A stretch of 64,000 nt of DNA, taken from positions 372,001 through 436,000 of the forward strand of contig NZ_LT906468.1 of NCBI RefSeq assembly GCF_900187125.1. The letters are read 5' to 3'. Position 1 is the stretch's first letter, and every line of letters begins with the position of its first letter. The DNA is from Sphingobacterium mizutaii (GTDB taxonomy: Bacteria > Bacteroidota > Bacteroidia > Sphingobacteriales > Sphingobacteriaceae). A program made the position numbers and the translations under genes. Shown here piece after piece: positions 1 to 6,330 of this stretch. Under the pieces are notes generated by a model, which did not search any database, was not told the DNA's origin, and saw only the letters and a program-made list of their open reading frames with translations.

Positions 1-395
1 CCCGTAAACAAAGGAAGGCTTTCAGCGTAGATAATTCGGAGAACTTCTGGAAGCAGGTCAAACAGTTCAAAGCGGGCAAAATCAATTCCTGGGCGATTCG
101 TTGGTACCTATCGGTATTCAACAAAGGTGGGCTTGTGTTGTATCCGCGTTTTTCATTTATCCAAAATACAGGGACCGACGGTTCGGGGACCCATTCGGAT
201 GTAGATAAGGTCTATCGAGTGGAGCTTTCCAAAAAGCCTGTTCGCAAATTCCCGATTATCTTGGAAGAAGATCCCTTGGCATTCCAGGCCATTAAGCATT
301 TCTATAAAAATCGCAAGGGAACCTTCTTCGAAAGGTTGGCGAAATTCATAGAAAAGAAGCTATTGGAACGGAAGATGCGAAAACTGAAGGCTTAA
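1..395 (+). CDS. Glycosyltransferase, C-terminal part (gene runs off the left edge)
   Basis: The frame is open from base 3 to the TAA at 393-395, so this is the C-terminal ~130 residues of a longer protein. The visible part contains INSWAIRWYLSVF followed by LYPRFSFIQNTG and DGSGTHS. This resembles the C-terminal region of GT2-type glycosyltransferases in Bacteroidota surface-polysaccharide clusters. The catalytic GT-A core (DxD) lies outside the window. A GTG at 135 is only an internal codon: the in-frame sequence upstream fits the same family, so it is not a start. The tail is basic and helical. The gene converges on the FkbM methyltransferase and their stop codons overlap (392-395). Family assignment is by recognition of the tail only; the sugar donor is unknown. 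Confidence 0.75.
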   Translation, partial: RKQRKAFSVDNSENFWKQVKQFKAGKINSWAIRWYLSVFNKGGLVLYPRFSFIQNTGTDGSGTHSDVDKVYRVELSKKPVRKFPIILEEDPLAFQAIKHFYKNRKGTFFERLAKFIEKKLLERKMRKLKA

Positions 396-1084
396 TTCTC
401 TTCTAAATTCTTAAAGAATAAAGTCCTTTTGGTTTTTGCTACCAAAGAGTATCCCTTTTCAAGCATCAATTGAAAGACTTCCGATTTATTCAAGTCAGCG
501 ATAGACAATTCCTCTTCTACCAAGACAAATGTTGGCCTATATTGCTGCCAATCATTGCTGTTGAGGACGATCAGGTCAAATCCTTCTGCATCGACAGATA
601 GGAAATCAATCTTTTTTCCTTTTGGGAGGTGCTTTTGCAAGACCTCTTTTAGAGGTAATGTTGGCACGGGGATCGTTTTTATCAAATGGTATTTGGCATT
701 CAGGCCATCTCTTTTTTCAGATATTTCTTGGGAAAATCCGTTTAGTGCGGGTTCATTGAAGCAATAGTAGGTCAATTCTTGCGGACTTTCGCTGATGCCG
801 ATGTTGAGATTTACGTCTTTGGTCCTAAACCAGTTGAACCATTTCATGGCTTCTGGTGAAGGTTCTATATTGATACCACGCCATCCTTTTTTATAGAAGT
901 ACATGGTGTTGGAGAATCTATAGGGATGGTGGGCACCTACATCCACATAGAATCCCTTGTAGTTTTTACGACCTTCATAAAATCCTCTAAGGACCATGTC
1001 CTCGCCCTCTTGTGAAAATGAACGCGCATGGAAAAATTTATGTATCGGGAAATAAGTTAAGACAGCTTTCTTAATTTTAGACAT
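392..1084 (-). CDS. FkbM family methyltransferase
   Basis: Predicted SAM-dependent methyltransferase of 230 residues, probably O-methylating a sugar of a surface glycan. The N-terminal part has SFSQEGEDMVL followed by FYVDVGAHHPYRFSNT, the glycine-rich SAM-binding motif of the FkbM family. IEPSP follows at the end of strand 2. KIDFLSVDAEGFDLIVL near the C-terminus is the characteristic FkbM block. A longer frame begins at a TTG at 1132, but the ATG at 1084 (MSKIKKAVL) is the more natural start. Its neighbours are glycosyltransferases, which supports a role in exopolysaccharide, O-antigen or glycoprotein modification. The substrate cannot be read from the sequence. Confidence 0.88.
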   Translation of the reverse strand: MSKIKKAVLTYFPIHKFFHARSFSQEGEDMVLRGFYEGRKNYKGFYVDVGAHHPYRFSNTMYFYKKGWRGINIEPSPEAMKWFNWFRTKDVNLNIGISESPQELTYYCFNEPALNGFSQEISEKRDGLNAKYHLIKTIPVPTLPLKEVLQKHLPKGKKIDFLSVDAEGFDLIVLNSNDWQQYRPTFVLVEEELSIADLNKSEVFQLMLEKGYSLVAKTKRTLFFKNLEEN

Positions 1085-1249
1085 TGGGCCAAAGCAATTT
1101 ATAATCGTTAATATTTTGCAATCAATGTACAATTTATTTTTCTAGGGTAAGTAAGTTGGATAAAAAATTTAGGACCATTTAACAGTTTTGTGGAGGAATG
1201 TTTAATCCTGTTATGAGGGAATCTTTGTTACTTTTGGATACCAAATTAA

Positions 1250-1340
1250 CCAAACCGACGAAGGAGCTCAGGGATACCAATTCTTCTGTTACTTTTGAAG
1301 CCCAAAAGTACCAAACCGACGAAGGAGCTCACGGATACCA
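1250..1340 (+). repeat. Two copies of a 30-bp direct repeat
   Basis: Bases 1250-1279 and 1311-1340 both read CCAAACCGACGAAGGAGCTC and continue to GATACCA, with one mismatch. Each copy is preceded by a similar GTTACTTTTG segment, so the repeat period is about 61 bp. Nothing coding is evident across it. Confidence 0.8.
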
Positions 1341-1361
1341 TGGTTTGAACCAGGATTAAAT

Positions 1362-1445
1362 GGATGGGAGGATTGACCAAGATTTTAATCAATCATATCG
1401 CTGGAAAATCCCCAATACTGTAGGGGCGTATCGAATACGCCCGCC
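1362..1445 (+). repeat. 84-bp direct repeat, copy 1
   Basis: This segment starts GGATGGGAGGATTGACCAAG and ends TATCGAATACGCCCGCC. It recurs without mismatch at 1532-1615, an offset of 170 bp. Between the copies there is a shorter degenerate version (TTTGAACCAGGAT and AGGATTGACCAAGA), so the array looks like nested duplication. The end of each unit, GGGGCGTATCGAATACGCCC, is an imperfect hairpin. Confidence 0.85.
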
Positions 1446-1531
1446 GGATTTGAACCAGGATGAATGGGATAAGAGGATTGACCAAGAACTGGTTTTGAAC
1501 CAGGATGCCCTTCGGCAGAGCTCAGGGTACA

Positions 1532-1615
1532 GGATGGGAGGATTGACCAAGATTTTAATCAATCATATCGCTGGAAAATCCCCAATACTGTAGGGGCGTA
1601 TCGAATACGCCCGCC
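1532..1615 (+). repeat. 84-bp direct repeat, copy 2
   Basis: Second identical copy of the 1362-1445 unit. Two copies with irregular, partly repeated sequence between them do not make a CRISPR array. Confidence 0.85.
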
Positions 1616-1744
1616 CCATAAAAACCTGAATTATTATCATCTTATGATTAAAGAAAATCCTAAATTTTTCAGATTCTGGTGTAAATAACTTCCAACCAAA
1701 ACACCCATAGGTGACGAGATTTTTTTCTTCTTAAAGAAATAAAA

Positions 1745-1928
1745 TAGTTCGTTCGCTGCGCTCTGAATTCCTCTTTGAGACACTTTCAATTCTGAACGAT
1801 TAGTGAAGAATCTGTACGATAATGCCCCTCATGATCTTGTCATTCTCAATCGAAGATTGAGGACCTGTTCGCCATTCCAATCATGGTTTGCATAGTTCCG
1901 AGAACCTTCGTTCCTCAGGCTGACAAGA
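1745..1928 (+). repeat. Dispersed hairpin-bearing repeat, copy 1
   Basis: This ~185-bp sequence matches 40044-40226 and 40845-41022 in the same orientation, and 39863-39955 partially in the opposite one. Shared blocks are TTCGCTGCGCTCTGAATTCC, TTCTGAACGA, AGTGAAGAATCTGTA, a hairpin and CTTTCGTTCCTCA-like sequence. In this copy the hairpin is CTCAATC-GAA-GATTGAG at 1845-1861. No coding frame is conserved among the copies. Confidence 0.8.
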
Positions 1929-1970
1929 GAAAGGATGTCTTTTTTGCGACATACTGCCCTAGAAGGGCAG

Positions 1971-2087
1971 AATTATTTTAGCTATGGTATCGAACAAAAT
2001 AGGGTTAATGCAAAAACAATGTTCGATTAATCGAACATCGTTTTTGCGCGACCTCCAGGCTAGCGAACCATTTCAGCTAAAATAATT
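1971..2087 (+). repeat. 117-bp palindromic element with 13-bp terminal inverted repeats, copy 1
   Basis: The ends are perfect inverted repeats: AATTATTTTAGCT at 1971-1983 and AGCTAAAATAATT at 2075-2087. The middle (2010-2047) is a 38-bp palindrome centred on TTCGATTAATCGAA with one mismatched pair. GC-rich hairpins flank both ends (CTGCCCT/AGGGCAG and GAACCCT/AGGGTTC). The element recurs in inverted orientation at 40519-40634. It has no room for a transposase, so it would be a MITE-like or REP-like non-autonomous repeat. Confidence 0.8.
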
Positions 2088-2209
2088 GAACCCTCGCTGA
2101 GGGTTCTCTGCATTAATAAACATTTTCTCCCTTCATTTCTTTATGGGATTTAAAATGTCGTTGGCATTTTTTGAGTACTTTTCCGCTGCGTTTTTAAGGT
2201 TAAAATGAC

Positions 2210-2217
2210 TATTTTTG
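2210..2217 (+). promoter_or_regulatory. Putative Bacteroidota -7 box (TATTTTTG)
   Basis: TATTTTTG fits the Bacteroidota TANNTTTG -7 consensus, 33 bases before the glycosyltransferase ATG at 2251. No convincing -33 TTTG lies at the usual spacing. Confidence 0.4.
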
Positions 2218-2250
2218 CAGGGTTGACTTATATTAATAATATCCTTAAGC

Positions 2251-3003
2251 ATGGCTTATCCTAAGGTTTCAATCATTACCATTGTTTACAATAATGTCAG
2301 GGATATCGGATTTACCCTAGCATCTGTAGACCAACAGACCTACCCCAATATTGAATATATCGTGGTGGATGGGAAATCTACGGATGGTACCATGGATGTT
2401 ATTGCCGAGTATAAAGAAACGATCAATATTTTGGTATCTGAGAAGGATAATGGGATCTATGATGCCATGAACAAGGGTTTGGCTTTGGCTACTGGTGACT
2501 ATGTGCTGTTCTTGAATTCGGGGGATGAGCTTTTTGCTGCCAATACCTTGGAAAAGATCTTCGGTAATGAGGACAATGCGGATATCTATTATGGAGAGAC
2601 CAAGTTGATCAATGAGGATCGAGAGATCATTGGCGATCGTCGCCATAAGACACCAGACCATTTTGATTGGCAATCCTTTAAATATGGGATGAACGTCTGT
2701 CATCAGGCGATCTATATCAAGCGGAGCTTAACAGCGCCCTATGATCTGCAATATAAATTGAGTTCAGATATCGATTGGGTGATCCGTGCAGCCCAAAAGG
2801 CGAACAAGGTAGTCAATGTAAAAGATTATGTTGCAAAATACCTAGTTGGTGGTATGTCTCAACAGCGACATAAGCAGAGCTTGAAGGAGCGTTATGATAT
2901 CTTTAAGAAATACTATGGTTTTGTTCCAAACCTCATTAACCATGGTGTGATCGCGATGCGATTAGTGGTACATCGATTGAAGCATGGCAAAACAAGAGAC
3001 TAA
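2251..3003 (+). CDS. Glycosyltransferase family 2
   Basis: Protein of 250 residues with a GT-A fold. It begins PKVSIITIVYNN and continues with IEYIVVDGKSTDGTMDVI, the nucleotide-sugar binding strand of GT2 enzymes. EKDNGIYDAMNKGLALATGD and LFLNSGDEL carry the conserved acidic motif in an NSGD version rather than DxD. It probably adds a sugar to a lipid-linked surface glycan in the cytoplasm; donor and acceptor cannot be read. The 3' end overlaps the start of the DUF3820 gene by 20 bases, so the two are probably co-transcribed. It belongs with the glycan-cluster remnants to its left. Confidence 0.9.
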   Translation: MAYPKVSIITIVYNNVRDIGFTLASVDQQTYPNIEYIVVDGKSTDGTMDVIAEYKETINILVSEKDNGIYDAMNKGLALATGDYVLFLNSGDELFAANTLEKIFGNEDNADIYYGETKLINEDREIIGDRRHKTPDHFDWQSFKYGMNVCHQAIYIKRSLTAPYDLQYKLSSDIDWVIRAAQKANKVVNVKDYVAKYLVGGMSQQRHKQSLKERYDIFKKYYGFVPNLINHGVIAMRLVVHRLKHGKTRD

Positions 3004-3220
3004 TTTTTTAAATCCCAACCTTTTGGTGGAGCTGGCAAACAGTAGGATGCCCTTTGGAAAGTACCAAGGCTATCTTTTGATGAACTTGCCGGAGCCCTAT
3101 TTGGCTTGGTTCAAACAAAAGGGATTTCCACCGGGCAAAATCGGGATCTTGTTGGAGACCCTCTATGAAATAAAGCTCAATGGCCTGGAGTATTTATTGA
3201 AGCCATTAGTCAAAAAGTGA
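2984..3220 (+). CDS. DUF3820 family protein
   Basis: Small protein of 78 residues. MPFGKYQGYLLMNLPEPYLAWF and FPPGKIGILLETLYEIKLNGLE match the DUF3820 signature as I know it (MPFGKYKG, LPxxYLxWL, EIKxNGLE). Family members are small putative quorum-sensing-regulated or nucleic-acid-associated proteins without a firm function. The ATG lies inside the end of the upstream glycosyltransferase gene, which suggests translational coupling. No signal peptide or membrane segment is seen. Confidence 0.85.
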   Translation: MAKQETNFLNPNLLVELANSRMPFGKYQGYLLMNLPEPYLAWFKQKGFPPGKIGILLETLYEIKLNGLEYLLKPLVKK

Positions 3221-3251
3221 TGAATATCAATTTTTGCTCGTCCAATTTTTT

Positions 3252-3259
3252 TATCTTTG
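3252..3259 (+). promoter_or_regulatory. Putative -7 box (TATCTTTG) of trhO
   Basis: TATCTTTG fits TANNTTTG and lies 50 bases before the trhO ATG. A TTTTTG block at 3231-3236 could act as a -33 element, although its 15-base spacing is short. Confidence 0.45.
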
Positions 3260-3309
3260 CAGCATAATTTTAAACATTAAACGCCGTTTGCAGCGGTATC
3301 AATGAATAT

Positions 3310-4281
3310 ATGGCACAATATCAAACATTGCTGTACTATTGCTACAGCCCTATCGAGAATGCGGAAAAGTTCGCAGAAGATCATCTAGAATTTTGTAAAT
3401 CACTTGGCTTATTAGGACGTATCATCGTTGCTGAAGAAGGTCTTAATGGTACGGTTTCAGGTACTCCAGAAGCTTGTAAAGCCTATATGGAGCATGTACA
3501 TGCGGATCCAAGGTTTGCAAAAACCGAATTTAAGGTGGATGATGTAGAGGAGCTTTCTTTTATCAAGATGCATTGTCGTTACAAAGAGGAGATCGTGCAT
3601 TCAGGTTTGCGAAATCCTGCTGAGATCGATCCTAACAAACAAACCGGTAAGCACTTGGAACCTAAGGACTTCTTGGCCATGAAGGATCAAGAGGATGTGG
3701 TTATCCTAGATGTCCGTTCAAACTATGAGCATAATGTAGGTCGTTTTAAAAACGCTGTTACATTGGATATTGAGAATTTCCGTGAATTTCCAGAAAAAGT
3801 GAAAGAGTTGGAACACCTAAAGGGCAAGAAAATCTTGACTTACTGTACAGGTGGTATCAAGTGTGAAAAAGCATCCGCTCTTTTGTTGAAGGAGGGATTT
3901 GAAGATGTATATCAATTGCACGGTGGGATCATAAAATATGGTAAGGAAGCAGCTGGAGAGGATTTTGAAGGGGAGTGCTATGTTTTTGATAATCGTGTTA
4001 CAGTTCCAGTCAACTCAGTGAACCCAACAGTTGTTTCAACATGTAAAAACTGTGGAAAGATAACTTCAAAAATGATCAATTGTGCAAACCCGATTTGCAA
4101 TGAGCATTTTACGCAATGTGATGAATGTGGTTGGGAATTAGATGGTTGCTGTTCTGATGCATGTAAGTCGCATCCGAAGAAACGTGAGTATGATGGCACA
4201 GGATATTATGTGAAAGTTCCACAACCTGTCAACATTGAGAAAATCTCTAAGCGTAAGCACAAGAAGTTGGTGAAAAATTAA
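3310..4281 (+). CDS. trhO: Oxygen-dependent tRNA uridine(34) hydroxylase (rhodanese family, YceA-like)
   Basis: Protein of 323 residues matching the TrhO/YceA family, which hydroxylates U34 of tRNAs as the first step of (c)mo5U synthesis. The N-terminal ferredoxin-like UPF0176 domain (1 to ~100) has IVAEEGLNGTVSG. A rhodanese domain (~125-220) follows, with DVRSNYEHNVGRF and the active-site loop YCTGGIKCEKAS, in which the first Cys is the catalytic position. The C-terminal tail has a Cys-rich cluster (CKNCG, CANPICNEHF, CDECGW, CCSDAC) that probably binds zinc. The gene stands alone, with a -7 box before it and a hairpin terminator after it. Length and motifs are normal for the family. Confidence 0.93.
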   Translation: MAQYQTLLYYCYSPIENAEKFAEDHLEFCKSLGLLGRIIVAEEGLNGTVSGTPEACKAYMEHVHADPRFAKTEFKVDDVEELSFIKMHCRYKEEIVHSGLRNPAEIDPNKQTGKHLEPKDFLAMKDQEDVVILDVRSNYEHNVGRFKNAVTLDIENFREFPEKVKELEHLKGKKILTYCTGGIKCEKASALLLKEGFEDVYQLHGGIIKYGKEAAGEDFEGECYVFDNRVTVPVNSVNPTVVSTCKNCGKITSKMINCANPICNEHFTQCDECGWELDGCCSDACKSHPKKREYDGTGYYVKVPQPVNIEKISKRKHKKLVKN

Positions 4282-4301
4282 AAGTTTATTAAAATATTTC
4301 G

Positions 4302-4340
4302 AAAAATCCGTTTATCTTTCAATAGGTAAATGGATTTTTT
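4302..4340 (+). terminator. Rho-independent terminator after trhO
   Basis: AAAATCCGTTTA pairs with TAAATGGATTTT with one G-U pair, and a T-run follows. It separates trhO from the membrane-protein operon. Confidence 0.7.
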
Positions 4341-4366
4341 ATTATAATCTAAATTAGAAAAGCGAA

Positions 4367-4708
4367 ATGGATAGTCAGAAAGTAGACATGTTTTTAATGT
4401 CAAACAACAAGTTTTTTGAGTCATATCAATTGATGGAGATCAAGGATTTATTGACGAGGTCGGATGAGAGCAAATACACGAATGTTCAGATCCAACAATA
4501 TAAAGATCCAACTACTGTATTGATTGTTTCCATTTTGGCTGGATCCTTTGGAATCGACCGTTTTATGATTGGAGATACTGGTTTGGGGATCGCTAAATTA
4601 TTGACTTGTGGAGGTTTGGGTATTTGGACTATCATTGATTGGTTCCTGATCATGGGAGCAACAAAAACCAAGAATTTCGAAAAGCTCATCACATCTTTGA
4701 ATTACTAA
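4367..4708 (+). CDS. TM2 domain-containing membrane protein
   Basis: Protein of 113 residues with an N-terminal cytosolic part (~1-45) and a TM2 domain. The domain has two hydrophobic helices (LIVSILAGSFGIDRFMIG and LLTCGGLGIWTIIDWFLIMGA) joined by a short turn, with the DRF and GGLGIWxxIDW motifs typical of TM2. The function of the domain is not known. The gene is first in a compact set of four membrane proteins (TM2, DUF2752, DUF4870, M48). The next gene starts 4 bases downstream. Confidence 0.88.
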   Translation: MDSQKVDMFLMSNNKFFESYQLMEIKDLLTRSDESKYTNVQIQQYKDPTTVLIVSILAGSFGIDRFMIGDTGLGIAKLLTCGGLGIWTIIDWFLIMGATKTKNFEKLITSLNY

Positions 4709-4712
4709 TTCA

Positions 4713-5120
4713 ATGCGAGGGCCAAGGAACAGACTGTATATTACGACAGGAATAGTTTGTTTCTTTGGGATTGTCTGGTTGTTGCTGGATTATTATGCTG
4801 CCGCAAACGTCACACTATGTCCAGTAAAATTAGTTACTGGCTATCCTTGTCCTTCCTGCGGAACGACAAGGTCTATATCAGCACTGTTTAACGGAAAGAT
4901 CGTAGATGCTTTTATGATCAATCCCTTGGGGATTGTGTCAAGCATCATTATCATCACTGTTTTGTTATTGATGTTGCTTGATCTGCTGACTAAGCGAGAT
5001 TATTATTTTAAGGTATATAGTCGGGCAGAGAAATTTCTTCAGCAACATAAGGCATTCAGTGCCATTCTGGTTTTATTAATTATTTTAAATTGGGCATGGA
5101 ACATATCGAAGGGTCTTTAG
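4713..5120 (+). CDS. DUF2752 domain-containing membrane protein
   Basis: Protein of 135 residues with three hydrophobic segments (~10-30, 70-92, 113-130). The DUF2752 signature CPVKLVTGYPCPSCGTTRS, with three cysteines, sits just after the first helix. FMINPLGI precedes the second. The biochemical role of the family is unknown; the PCPxCG motif suggests a thiol or metal site near the membrane. Its 3' end overlaps the next gene by 25 bases, which suggests coupled translation. Confidence 0.88.
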   Translation: MRGPRNRLYITTGIVCFFGIVWLLLDYYAAANVTLCPVKLVTGYPCPSCGTTRSISALFNGKIVDAFMINPLGIVSSIIIITVLLLMLLDLLTKRDYYFKVYSRAEKFLQQHKAFSAILVLLIILNWAWNISKGL

Positions 5121-5539
5121 ATTTTAGTCCGAGGGAGATTACTGAGGATGAACGTGAATATGCGTCAAATAGTTATTTGATGTCTTTGTTTGCTTTATTT
5201 ATTGGACTACCCTTACCAATATTCAATCTATTGGCAACCGTGATTTTCTATTTGGGAAATCGGAAGTCTACACGCTTTGTGAAGTGGCATTGTACCCAAG
5301 CGCTCATATCCCAATTTGCCATTTTCTTTTTCAATACTGTTGGTTTTTGGTGGACCTTGGCGATTATTTTCCATAAGCAAGAAGTGAGCAATGCTTATAT
5401 CGCCTATATCATCTTGATTTTACTATTGAATGGGATTGAAATTGTTTCCACGATCTATACTTCCATAAAGACCAGGAAAGGAATTCATGTACGTTGGTTT
5501 CTGTTTTCAGACATCACCGATAATCTTTTGAAAAAATGA
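5096..5539 (+). CDS. DUF4870-like membrane protein
   Basis: Protein of 147 residues starting at the ATG at 5096; an upstream in-frame TTG at 5090 is less likely. After a charged N-terminus (~1-25) there are three or four hydrophobic helices. RFVKWHCTQALISQFAIFFFN between helices one and two matches the H-x-x-QA core of DUF4870/Tic20-like proteins. The function is unknown. The start lies inside the DUF2752 gene and the stop overlaps the M48 protease start (ATGA at 5536-5539), so the genes are tightly coupled. Confidence 0.75.
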   Translation: MEHIEGSLDFSPREITEDEREYASNSYLMSLFALFIGLPLPIFNLLATVIFYLGNRKSTRFVKWHCTQALISQFAIFFFNTVGFWWTLAIIFHKQEVSNAYIAYIILILLLNGIEIVSTIYTSIKTRKGIHVRWFLFSDITDNLLKK

Positions 5540-6330
5540 AGATACTAGGCAAGTTTCTGATTTTAGCTGCGGGTATTGCAGTCTGTTATTTACTGCTGTT
5601 GCAAGTGAATTGGACCAGTTTATTTCAGGTTCAGCAAAATCAGGTCCGCTTAGAATCTAAATTGGGTAAGTTGGTCTTGGAACAAGTTCGTGACCTGTAT
5701 GATGTGATTGAGGATGAGCAGATCGACAGCACCTTAGATTCGCTATTTATTCCCTTATTAAAGGAAAACTATATCCCTACAAAAAACTACGATCTATTGT
5801 TGGTCGAGAGCGAAGAGGTGAATGCCTTTGCGCTTCCTGATGATAAAATCATTGTGACGACCGCCTTGATCAATTTCTTAGATAGTGCGGATTACATGTC
5901 AGCCATCTTGGCGCATGAGATCGCCCATTGTGAAAAGAACCATGTGATGCGTTCGTTGATCACTAATTTCGGTTTGGACCTCTTGCTTTCCGGCTCTGGG
6001 ACGGGAGAGGTGACCAATTTCTTGACTGGGCAAGCTTTTTCCAGGAAGCTTGAAAAAGAAGCCGATGAAATGGCGGTGGAGTATTTAGAAGAAGCTCATA
6101 TTGATCCTAATAGCCTGATGAAGGTCATGGAATTATTTGATGTGTATTTGAGTTCGGATGGGGATGTCAGCTGGATTTCTTCACACCCTATTCCTACAGA
6201 CCGTAAGAAATACCTTGGTCAAAAAATCAACCGGATCGAGACAGACCCTAAAAGCTATAAGAGCCCGATTAGTTCCAAGAGCTGGTCGGATCTGCAAGGT
6301 TTAGTGTCTGCATATGGCAATCAGGATTAA
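5536..6330 (+). CDS. M48 family metalloprotease
   Basis: Zinc peptidase of 264 residues. One N-terminal hydrophobic segment (~6-24) should act as a signal anchor or signal peptide, placing the catalytic domain in the periplasm. The zinc motif HEIAH is at residues 127-131, and the third ligand is probably Glu175 in EKEADEMA, the ExEAD motif of M48 enzymes. Members such as BepA and LoiP act in envelope quality control. This one is the last gene of the four-gene membrane operon, so it may process or police those partners, which is inference. It converges on the barrel-protein gene, overlapping its stop by a few bases. Confidence 0.9.
   Translation: MKILGKFLILAAGIAVCYLLLLQVNWTSLFQVQQNQVRLESKLGKLVLEQVRDLYDVIEDEQIDSTLDSLFIPLLKENYIPTKNYDLLLVESEEVNAFALPDDKIIVTTALINFLDSADYMSAILAHEIAHCEKNHVMRSLITNFGLDLLLSGSGTGEVTNFLTGQAFSRKLEKEADEMAVEYLEEAHIDPNSLMKVMELFDVYLSSDGDVSWISSHPIPTDRKKYLGQKINRIETDPKSYKSPISSKSWSDLQGLVSAYGNQD

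Larger units (their letters stand above)
1085..2250. other. Gene-free repeat-rich interval
   Basis: About 1.1 kb without a credible gene. It holds a 30-bp near-repeat (1250-1279, 1311-1340), an 84-bp direct repeat (1362-1445, 1532-1615), one copy of a hairpin-bearing dispersed repeat (1745-1928) and a 117-bp palindromic element (1971-2087), each listed separately. A short open frame across the 84-bp repeats repeats itself and has no family resemblance, so it is not annotated. Similar repeats recur at 39.8-41.1 kb. Confidence 0.8.

Noticed and set aside
1360..1593. A 77-codon open frame across the 84-bp repeats
   Set aside because: It translates the same repeat twice, has no family resemblance and no ribosome-binding site; it is a by-product of the duplication.
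1250..1615. Possible CRISPR array
   Set aside because: There are only two copies per repeat type, the units are too long or too unequal, the intervals are themselves repeated, and no cas gene is near.
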